Assembly (NCBI GenBank): GCA_963736685.1
Contig: CAVTPZ010000027.1
Location: forward strand, 62,001 to 126,000
Length of the DNA stretch: 64,000 nucleotides
DNA from: DASUPK01 sp963736685
GTDB taxonomy: Bacteria; Actinomycetota; Thermoleophilia; Solirubrobacterales; 70-9
Direction: 5' to 3'
Shown: positions 57,837 through 64,000 of the stretch, in pieces
Layout: each line of letters begins with the position of its first letter
How positions within the stretch are numbered: position 1 is the stretch's first letter
Translations under genes and position numbers: made by a program
The notes under the pieces: model-generated
Told to the model about the DNA's origin: nothing
Seen by the model: the letters and a program-made list of their open reading frames with translations, nothing else
Databases searched by the model: none

Positions 57837-58642
57837 CAGTAGAAGACGACGCCCTCGCGGCGGGGCGGCTCGCTGATGTCGCCCGCCTCGTCGCCGAGCA
57901 GGTCGGGGTCCTGCCTGCCCTTCAGCCAGAGCAGGTCGTCAAGGACGGGCGGGGAGATCTTCGCCTGGTCGGCCACCTGCTTGAACGCTTCGCGGGTCGC
58001 CTCGCGCACCTGGTCGACGTCGCCCTCCGGGACGAGACCGGAACGGAGCGCGAGCCGCATCAGGATGTTGTCCGCAGAGACCTCCCAGCTCTCAGGGTCC
58101 GTGACCTCCAGCCAGCCGCGGCGCTCCCAGATCTTGCAGACCAGGAATGCCTTCTTTCTCAGCGGATCGGCGAAGGCGTCGAACTCGCTGAGACGCACCA
58201 GCGCCCCGCCCTGTCCCGCCAGCTTGCTGCCCGAGGCCTCGATCAGCTGCTCGGACTGGCCGGCGTAGTTCTTCAGCATTCCCTTGGAGAGGTCGTCCCA
58301 GAGCCTGGCCCGCCTTTCGGGGTCGTGCAGGTTGTCCTGTCCGGCGCGGAAGACCGCGGCGATCGCCTCCGCCGGCACGCCCATCAGCGAGCGCGCGGTG
58401 AGGGCGCCGGGGGCCCGCCGCTCGGCGCGGAGGCCGAGGGCCCAGAGCAGGTCGCTGCCCTCGTACGGTCCCTCGCCGTCCACCTTGTGAGGCTCCGAGT
58501 AGCCGGTCTGATGGTCGATCGCCGACAGAAACAGCGCGGCGTCGGGGTGCGGGACGTGGTCGAACGTCGGAGGCTCGAAATCCTTGGCGAGCTTCTTGAC
58601 GCGCGTGACGACGCGCTTCAGCGCTTCGGGGTCTGCTGCCAT
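57836..58642 (-). CDS. hypothetical protein in the cysM operon, DNA-glycosylase/queuosine-salvage-like pattern
   Basis: 268 aa. Helical throughout. WEVSADNILMRLALRSGLVPE and SPPVLDDLLWLKGRQDPDLLG resemble, weakly, the (D)xN..R.AL..GL pattern of HhH-GPD/Qng1-like folds; there is no certain catalytic residue. Located between cysM and mec, where mycobacteria have cysO, but too large and not a ubiquitin fold. Function unknown. ATG 58642, 24 bp after cysM. Confidence 0.7.
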   Translation of the reverse strand: MAADPEALKRVVTRVKKLAKDFEPPTFDHVPHPDAALFLSAIDHQTGYSEPHKVDGEGPYEGSDLLWALGLRAERRAPGALTARSLMGVPAEAIAAVFRAGQDNLHDPERRARLWDDLSKGMLKNYAGQSEQLIEASGSKLAGQGGALVRLSEFDAFADPLRKKAFLVCKIWERRGWLEVTDPESWEVSADNILMRLALRSGLVPEGDVDQVREATREAFKQVADQAKISPPVLDDLLWLKGRQDPDLLGDEAGDISEPPRREGVVFY

Positions 58643-58666
58643 GAAGGGAAGGCTACGAGAGCCCGG

Positions 58667-59635
58667 CTACCACCAGACGGTGGAGTCGATGTCCGTCAGC
58701 TCTTCGATGGGCTTGGTGTAGACACCCGAGGAGAGGTACTTCCAGCCGTCGTCGGGCACGAGGAAGACCACATTGCCCTCGTCGAGCTCGCCGGCGATCC
58801 GATGGGCGACGTAGGCGATCGCGCCCGAGGAGACGCCGGCGAACATCCCCTCCTCGTGCAGCAGCTTGCGCGTCCAGATGATCGCGTCCATGTTCGAGAC
58901 CATGATCTTCCGGTCGAGCAGGGAGAGATCGATGATGGGCGGGATGAAGCCGTCGTCGAGCGACCGGAGGCCCTGAACCAGCTCTCCCTGCATCGGCTCG
59001 GCGGCGATGATCTTGGTCTCGGGGTTGTGCTCCTTGAAGCGACGGCCGTTGCCCATCAGGGTGCCGCCGGTGCCGAGCCCGCCGACGAAGGCGGTGACGT
59101 CGTCGATCTCGTCGAGGATCTCCTTCGCTGTGCCCTCGTAGTGGGCGCGAGGGTTCGCCTCGTTGCCGTACTGGTAGGGCATGTAGTACGAGGCGTCGGC
59201 CTCCGCCATCTCCAGCGCGAGCTCGACGGCCCCGTTCGAGCCCTTGGCGCCCTCGGAGTAGACGATCTCGGCGCCGTACATCTGCAGCAGCTGGGTCCGC
59301 TCGCCGGTGACGTTGTCCGGCATGACGACCTTCAGTGGATAGCCCTTGCGCCGGCAGATCATCGCCAGCGAGATCCCGGTGTTGCCCGACGTCGGTTCGA
59401 GCAGGGTGTGGCCGGGCTCGATCGCGCCCTGCTCCTCCGCATCCTCGATCATGTACTTGGCGACGCGGTCCTTGACGGACCCGGTCGGGTTGCGGCCCTC
59501 GAGCTTCGCCCAGAGGCGGACGCCCGGCTTGGGGGTCAGGCGCGGCAGCTCGACCAGCGGCGTATTGCCGATCGCCTCGAGAACGTTCTCGAAGTGGCCG
59601 CCGCACGGACGATTGAGGAGCGGCTCGGTGCTCAT
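58667..59635 (-). CDS. cysM: cysteine synthase, CysM/OPS-sulfhydrylase type
   Basis: 322-aa PLP enzyme. PLP Lys55 in LEGRNPTGSVKDR, substrate loop EPTSGNTGISLAM, and GLGTGGTLMGNGRRF. The run VRLWAKLEGRNPTGS, YQYGNEANPRAHYEGT and the C-terminal GWKYLSSGVYT with a hydrophobic VWW end match the mycobacterial CysM that uses O-phosphoserine and CysO-thiocarboxylate. ATG 59635 preferred, ATG 59647 possible. Divergent from the amino-acid ABC operon across a palindrome. Confidence 0.9.
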   Translation of the reverse strand: MSTEPLLNRPCGGHFENVLEAIGNTPLVELPRLTPKPGVRLWAKLEGRNPTGSVKDRVAKYMIEDAEEQGAIEPGHTLLEPTSGNTGISLAMICRRKGYPLKVVMPDNVTGERTQLLQMYGAEIVYSEGAKGSNGAVELALEMAEADASYYMPYQYGNEANPRAHYEGTAKEILDEIDDVTAFVGGLGTGGTLMGNGRRFKEHNPETKIIAAEPMQGELVQGLRSLDDGFIPPIIDLSLLDRKIMVSNMDAIIWTRKLLHEEGMFAGVSSGAIAYVAHRIAGELDEGNVVFLVPDDGWKYLSSGVYTKPIEELTDIDSTVWW

Positions 59636-59646
59636 CCAGGCAAGCA

Positions 59647-59665
59647 TACTTCAGAAAGTGAAGTA
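59647..59665. promoter_or_regulatory. palindromic operator between cysM and amino-acid ABC genes
   Basis: TACTTCA-GAAAG-TGAAGTA, 7-bp arms with 5-bp centre, immediately before the alternative ATG of cysM and 58 bp before the binding-protein ATG. A shared dimeric regulator site is likely. Confidence 0.6.
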
Positions 59666-59722
59666 GTTAGGCACAGTAGGGTGCGGGACGTTCCCGATGT
59701 CCCCCCAGGGGGAGGAGAAGAC

Positions 59723-60643
59723 ATGAAATCCCGACTTACCGCGCTGGTCGCAGTGATCGCTTTCGCCGCCGTCACGGTGGCAGCGGGCTGCGGCAGCAAC
59801 AACAACGACAACAGCAGCTCCGGCGGCGGCACACTGACCGCGGCTTCGTTCACTGTCCAGCAGGACCCGTCCATCGCGGGCCAGGTGCCCGCCGACATCA
59901 AGTCGAGCGGCCAGCTGAGCGTGGCCGCCGACGCGACCTACGCCCCGGATGAGTACATCGGCTCCGACGGCAAGACCGTGATCGGCATGGACGCGGATCT
60001 CGCGAAGGCGATCGCGCAGCTGATGGGCTTGAAGGCGACGGTGACGAACCAGCCGTTCGACAGCATCATCCCGGGACTGGACGCCGGAAAGTACGACCTC
60101 GGCATGTCCTCGTTCACGGACACGAAGGACCGTGAGAAGACCGTCGACTTCGTCACCTACGCGACCGCGGGCGAGTCGTTCTTCGTCAACGCCGACGGCG
60201 GTCCCACCATCAACTCGATCGACGACATCTGCGGCCTCAAAATCGGCGCCGAGAAGGGCACCACCGAAGCCGATGACGCGACGGCGCAGAGCAAGAAGTG
60301 CACGGACGCCGGCAAGCCGGCGGTCTCGGTCAGCACCTTCCCCGACGAGAACGGCGTCAACCTGGCGCTCTCGAGCGGCCGGGTCGACGCGGGATTCGCC
60401 GACACCCCGGTGGCTGACTACGCGGTCAAGCAGTCGGACGGCAAGTTCAAGCTCAGCCCGGCGCCCTCGATCGCGAATGCGCCATATGGGATCGCGATGG
60501 CCAAGGACAGCGGTCTTCAGCAGCCCGTTCTCGCCGCCGTCAAGAAGCTGATGGCCGACGGGACCTACAAGCAGATTCTGGACTACTGGGGACTCCAGAG
60601 CATCGCGATCAGCAACCCGACCATCAACGGAGCGACCAGCTAG
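59723..60643 (+). CDS. polar amino-acid ABC transporter binding lipoprotein
   Basis: 306 aa. Lipobox in VTVAAGCGSN, then the family 3 domain: GQLSVAADATYAPDEYIGSD, GMDADLAKAIAQLMGL, LDAGKYDLGMSSFTDTKDRE and LGYADTPVADY-like FADTPVADYAVKQ. Ligand probably a polar amino acid; the divergent cysM and shared operator make cystine/cysteine a reasonable guess. ATG 59723 with GGAGGAGAAG Shine-Dalgarno. Confidence 0.93.
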   Translation: MKSRLTALVAVIAFAAVTVAAGCGSNNNDNSSSGGGTLTAASFTVQQDPSIAGQVPADIKSSGQLSVAADATYAPDEYIGSDGKTVIGMDADLAKAIAQLMGLKATVTNQPFDSIIPGLDAGKYDLGMSSFTDTKDREKTVDFVTYATAGESFFVNADGGPTINSIDDICGLKIGAEKGTTEADDATAQSKKCTDAGKPAVSVSTFPDENGVNLALSSGRVDAGFADTPVADYAVKQSDGKFKLSPAPSIANAPYGIAMAKDSGLQQPVLAAVKKLMADGTYKQILDYWGLQSIAISNPTINGATS

Positions 60644-60658
60644 CCGAAAGGGAAGCCG

Positions 60659-61642
60659 GTGGCAGCTACCCCCGGCCTAGAGACAAAGGCAACAGGACCG
60701 GAACCGCCCGACGAGATCGAGGCGGTTCCGGTCCGCCATCTCGGCCGCTGGATCGCGGCGGGGATCGTCCTGCTCATCGTCGCGTCGGTGATCCGGTCCG
60801 CCGTCACCAACGATCGCATCGAATGGGGGGTCGTCGGCAGCTACCTGTTCGACAGCCGAGTCCTCGACGGCCTGCGCCTGACCATCGAGCTGACGGTGCT
60901 CGGCATGGCGATCGGGATCGTTCTCGGGGTGATCCTCGCGTTGATGCGCCTCTCCAGGAACCCGGTTCTGAGCACGGTGAGCTGGGTCTACATCTGGTTC
61001 TTCCGCGGTACGCCGCTGCTGGTGCAGATCCTGATCTTCTTCAACATCGCCGCGCTCTACCCGACGATCGGCCTTGGAATCCCCCTCGGGCCCTCGTTCG
61101 TCCACATCAACGGCAACAGCCTCGTCACGCCGTTCTTCGCGGGGATGCTCGCGCTCGGGCTGAACGAGGGCGCCTACATGTCGGAGATCGTCCGGGCGGG
61201 GATCATCTCGGTCGACGAGGGGCAGTTCGATGCGGCCAAGGCGGTCGGGATGACCCAGGGTCAGACCATGCGCCGGGTCGTCCTCCCCCAAGCGATGCGC
61301 GTGATCATCCCGCCGACCGGCAACGAGACGATCTCGATGTTGAAGAACAGCTCGCTGGTCTACGTGATCGCGGTGAAGGAGCTTCTCTACACGGTGACGC
61401 TGATCTACTCGGTGAACTACAAGGTGATCCCGCTGCTGATCGTCGCCTCCATCTGGTACCTCGCTGCGACCACGGTCATGTCGATCGGCCAGTACTACCT
61501 GGAGCGGCACTACGGGCGTGGCGGGCCCGGAGCGCAGTCTGCGACGCTGATCGAGCGGGTGTTCCGCGGCATCGCCGGCCGGCACGACGACGTCGCGACC
61601 CAGGATCAGGGACCGCCTGTGATCCCGGAGCACAAGGCATGA
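60659..61642 (+). CDS. polar amino-acid ABC transporter permease
   Basis: 327 aa. First a helix (WIAAGIVLLIVASVI), then a HisM/GlnP-type domain: LRLTIELTVLGMAIGIVLGVILAL, FFRGTPLLVQILIFF, EGAYMSEIVRAGIISVDEGQFDAAKAVGMTQGQTMRRVVLPQAMR with the EAA loop. A polar C-terminal tail of about 40 residues follows the last helix. GTG 60659; ATGA overlap with the ATPase. Confidence 0.93.
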   Translation: MAATPGLETKATGPEPPDEIEAVPVRHLGRWIAAGIVLLIVASVIRSAVTNDRIEWGVVGSYLFDSRVLDGLRLTIELTVLGMAIGIVLGVILALMRLSRNPVLSTVSWVYIWFFRGTPLLVQILIFFNIAALYPTIGLGIPLGPSFVHINGNSLVTPFFAGMLALGLNEGAYMSEIVRAGIISVDEGQFDAAKAVGMTQGQTMRRVVLPQAMRVIIPPTGNETISMLKNSSLVYVIAVKELLYTVTLIYSVNYKVIPLLIVASIWYLAATTVMSIGQYYLERHYGRGGPGAQSATLIERVFRGIAGRHDDVATQDQGPPVIPEHKA

Positions 61643-62409
61643 GCGCGCCGATGGTGAAAGCCGAGAGCGTGCACAAGCGCTTTGGCCGGCTCGAGGTGCT
61701 CAAGGGCCTGTGGCTCGAGGTCGCCCCGAAGGAGGTCGTCTGCATGATCGGGCCGTCGGGCTCTGGCAAGTCCACCTTCCTGCGCTGCATCAATCACCTC
61801 GAGAACATCGACGGCGGGCGCCTCTCGGTAGACGGCGAGCTCGTCGGCTATCGCGAGAAGAAGGGAAAGCTCTACGAGCTTCGGGAGTCGGAGGTCGCTC
61901 GGAAGCGGGCCGAGATCGGCATGGTCTTCCAGAGCTTCAATCTCTTCCCCCACATGACGGCGCTCGAGAACGTGATCGAGGGGCCCATCCGGGTCCAGGG
62001 CCGCCACAAGCGGGAGGTCATCAACGAGGGCCGCGAGCTCCTCGGCCAGGTCGGTCTCGAGGCCAAGATCGACGAGTACCCCTCCCGCCTCTCGGGCGGC
62101 CAGCAGCAGCGAGTGGCGATCGCGCGCGCGCTGGCGATGAAGCCGAAGCTGATGCTCTTCGACGAGGTCACGAGCGCGCTCGACCCGGAGCTGGTCAAGG
62201 ACGTCCTCGACGTGATGCGCGAGCTCGCAAAGGAGGGAATGACGATGCTCGTCGTCACCCATGAGATGGGCTTCGCCAGAGAGGTCGCCGATCAGGTGAT
62301 CTTCATGGACCAGGGAGTGATCGTCGAGCAGGGACCGCCGAAGCAGATCATCGACAACCCGCAGCACGAGCGCACGAAGCGCTTCCTCGGTCAGGTCCTC
62401 GAGCATTGA
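61639..62409 (+). CDS. polar amino-acid ABC transporter ATPase
   Basis: 256 aa, GlnQ/HisP type. Walker A GPSGSGKSTFLRCINHLE, Q-loop MVFQSFNLFPHMTALEN, signature LSGGQQQRVAIARAL, Walker B LMLFDEVTSALDP, switch VVTHEMGFARE. Walker B lacks the extra Pro of some families but has the catalytic Glu. ATG 61639; its stop overlaps the next gene as TTGA. Confidence 0.96.
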   Translation: MSAPMVKAESVHKRFGRLEVLKGLWLEVAPKEVVCMIGPSGSGKSTFLRCINHLENIDGGRLSVDGELVGYREKKGKLYELRESEVARKRAEIGMVFQSFNLFPHMTALENVIEGPIRVQGRHKREVINEGRELLGQVGLEAKIDEYPSRLSGGQQQRVAIARALAMKPKLMLFDEVTSALDPELVKDVLDVMRELAKEGMTMLVVTHEMGFAREVADQVIFMDQGVIVEQGPPKQIIDNPQHERTKRFLGQVLEH

Positions 62410-63460
62410 GGCGCGGCCTGATCGCCGCGCTCGTCGCGGCGGCGATGCTCGCCGGCTGCGGCGGCGGTGGCCACGGGAGCTCGCAGGCGAGTGCGCCCCG
62501 GGCGTTCTACGGCGTGATCTCCGCCGAGCCGCTGCCAGGCTCGGCCGAACTCGTCCGGATGGGCGCCGGCCGGGTTGGGACGCTCCGCGTCAACCTGGCG
62601 TGGGGATCGGTCCAGTCCTCGCCAGGCTCCCCCTATGACTGGAGCCACTACGACCCGGTGATCGCCGGGGCCGCGAAGAACGGCATCCGGGTGCTGGCCA
62701 CCGTCTACAGCTCCCCGACCTGGGCGGAGCCGAGCCCCGAGTACCCGCCGCTGGGCGGCCGGATGGCGCAGTTCCAGGACTTCGTGCGGGCGGCGGTGGG
62801 CCGGTACGGCACGAACGGGACATTCTGGCGGGAGCACCCGGACACGCCGAGGCTCCCGGTCACCGACTGGCAGGTCTGGAACGAGCCGAACTCGCCGCTC
62901 TTCTGGAAGCCGAGGCCGGACCCCGCCGCGTACCTCGAGCTGCTGCGCGGCTTCGACTCGGCGGCACGCGGAGTCGACCCGCGGGCGAAGCATCGTGCTC
63001 GGCGGCCTCTTCCCCACGCCCGCGAGGCGGAATCACGATGCGCGACTTCATGACGGCGCTCTACCGGAGCCACGCCCAGGACCTCTTCGACGCCGCGGCG
63101 ATCCACCCATACGCCGCCAATCCCGAAAACGCGCTCGCGTCGACCGCGGAGCTGCGGAGCCTGATGGACCGCTCCGGCGACTCCGGCGGCCGCATCTGGA
63201 TCAGCGAGGTCGGCTGGGCGTCGGGCGGCCGGCCCTCGGGGCTCACCGTCGGGGCGCAGCGCGACAGGCCGACTACCTGACCCGGACCTTCGAGCTCGCC
63301 GCCCAGGACCGCGAGCGGCTCGGGCTCGACGGCGTGATCTGGTATCTCGCTGAACGACACGCCCGGGCCCGCTCTGGCCAGGGCACTGCGGGCTCTTCAG
63401 CTCAACGGCACGGCGAAGCCGTCATGGCGCGCATTCGCCGGGGTGACGGGCGGCTCATGA
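62406..63460 (+). pseudogene. secreted clan-A glycoside hydrolase (GH39/GH5-like), frameshifted in this sequence
   Basis: TTG 62406 starts a lipoprotein (lipobox MLAGCGGG). The barrel reads intact to about 62990 with the acid/base motif WQVWNEPNSPLFW. Then several 1-2 nt indels interrupt it: about 62991, 63020, 63031, 63273, 63346 and 63401. Across them the protein continues in other frames: MRDFMTALYRSHAQDLF, the nucleophile motif RIWISEVGWAS, and a typical ending LNGTAKPSWRAFAGVTGGS to a TGA at 63458-63460. Intact amino-acid sequence on both sides of each indel suggests sequence error more than decay. Confidence 0.7.
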
Positions 63461-64000
63461 GCGCGCCGAGGGATCGGATGAGCTGCGAGCCGGCCTCGAC
63501 ATCGGACCCCCGGCGCGGCTTGCCGTCGGGGGCGGCACGGCCTTCCCGCTGGCCGGCTGGTGCCACCATCCCGCCGGCCGCACGCTTGTCGCTGGAGGTT
63601 CAGGTCGCCGGTACCAGGTCCCCGGTCGCACACCACTCCTTGCCTCGCCGCGAGGTCTGGGAGCGCGACAGGGACGCCCCACGCCTACCGCAGCGGCTTC
63701 GTGGGAGTGGTGATCGTGCCGGCGGGATCGCCCTCGGGCGGCGCGGCAGATCGTTCTTCGCGCGCGCATCGCCGGCCTCGGGGTGCGTGAGGCGGCCGTG
63801 GGCTCGATCGAGCTCTCGCCATCGCTGTCCCCACCGGAGGCGCCGGCGCCGCGGTTCCCAGCGGGCGCGGAGGGCCCACGGGTCGCCGTCTGCATGGCGA
63901 CCTTCGATCCACCGCCCGAGTTGCTGCGGCACCAGCTCGACTCCCTCCGGGAGCAGACTCACCGCAACTGGGTCTGCGTGATCAGCGACGACGGCTCGCA
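63457..64000 (+). pseudogene. GT2 glycosyltransferase, start only, frameshifted in this sequence
   Basis: ATG 63457 overlaps the hydrolase stop (ATGA). An N-terminal domain is read across at least four frameshifts (about 63475, 63587, 63690, 63748): RLAVGGGTAFPLAGWCHHP, then SLEVQVAGTRSPVAHHSLP, then AYRSGFVGVVIVPAGSPSGG. From about 63860 a GT2 domain starts: VAVCMATFDPPPELLRHQLD, LREQTHRNWVCVISDDGS, the nucleotide-sugar site, cut by the window end. Probably a surface glycan enzyme. Confidence 0.65.

Noticed and set aside
1..64000. CRISPR arrays, tRNA, rRNA, IS elements, prophage or integrative element boundaries
   Set aside because: No direct-repeat array, no transposase or integrase gene, no cloverleaf with CCA-type ends and no rRNA segment was seen in reading both strands.

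Overview
This 64 kb window is a high-GC, gene-dense, non-mobile chromosomal segment from an actinobacterium. The gene content (GuaB3 next to GuaA, an OPS-sulfhydrylase-type CysM with a JAMM/Mec-like protein, a c-di-AMP riboswitch in front of an M23 hydrolase, DUF3352 lipoprotein, OpuC-type osmolyte uptake, a GH63-type hydrolase of the mannosyl/glucosylglycerate family) fits a deep-branching lineage such as Thermoleophilia/Solirubrobacterales best; that placement is inference. I see no rRNA, tRNA, CRISPR, IS element or prophage.

Layout. 0-3 kb: terminal oxidase subunits (ctaC, truncated ctaD) and a GT4 glycosyltransferase. 4-10.5 kb: an amidase with a small GatC/AtzG-like partner, a DMT exporter, a DrrA-like ABC-2 exporter and a GH63-like hydrolase. 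10.5-25 kb (mostly minus): two paralogous secreted proteins, infA, enoyl-CoA hydratase, HIT protein, cca (apparently CTG start), alr, NAD(P)HX repair, MBL hydrolase, acpS, a DUF3352 lipoprotein, glmS, glmM, rpsI with a 150-residue acidic extension, rplM. 25-29 kb: OpuC-type osmolyte ABC operon. 29-30 kb: c-di-AMP riboswitch and secreted M23 peptidase. 30-37.6 kb (minus): guaA, guaB3 preceded by an unassigned structured RNA with terminator, a PfkB kinase, D,D-carboxypeptidase, LysM protein, pyrF and HU. 37.8-44.7 kb: TldE/TldD with a small protein and a roadblock protein, a 162-bp palindromic element, a DHFR-like protein, CDF transporter, rdgB, rph, a Flp-like prepilin. 44.8-49.3 kb: coiled-coil/HhH protein, HDAC-family protein, nadB. 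49.4-57 kb: Cys/His protein, methyltransferase, hyuA/hyuB, DUF1802, DUF1152, a gluzincin-like protein. 57-62.4 kb: cysM operon on the minus strand and, divergent across a palindromic operator, a polar amino-acid ABC operon (cystine is a reasonable guess). 62.4-64 kb: a secreted clan-A glycoside hydrolase and the start of a GT2 glycosyltransferase, both broken by a dense run of small indels that looks like poor sequence rather than decay.

Together the genes cover cell-wall precursor supply and remodelling (alr, glmS, glmM, D,D-carboxypeptidase, LysM, M23), purine/pyrimidine synthesis, osmoprotection (OpuC, c-di-AMP riboswitch, possible glycerate-glycoside hydrolase), cysteine synthesis and cofactor repair. 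Many genes overlap by ATGA, GTGA, TTGA or TGATG, so translational coupling is the norm. Several genes have a TAnnnT box 8-10 nt before the start codon and no Shine-Dalgarno, suggesting leaderless mRNAs. The best candidates for something undescribed are the three-way-junction RNA before guaB3, the palindromic element at 41.1-41.3 kb, two dispersed hairpin families, and a set of genes whose conserved N-termini begin at non-standard codons.
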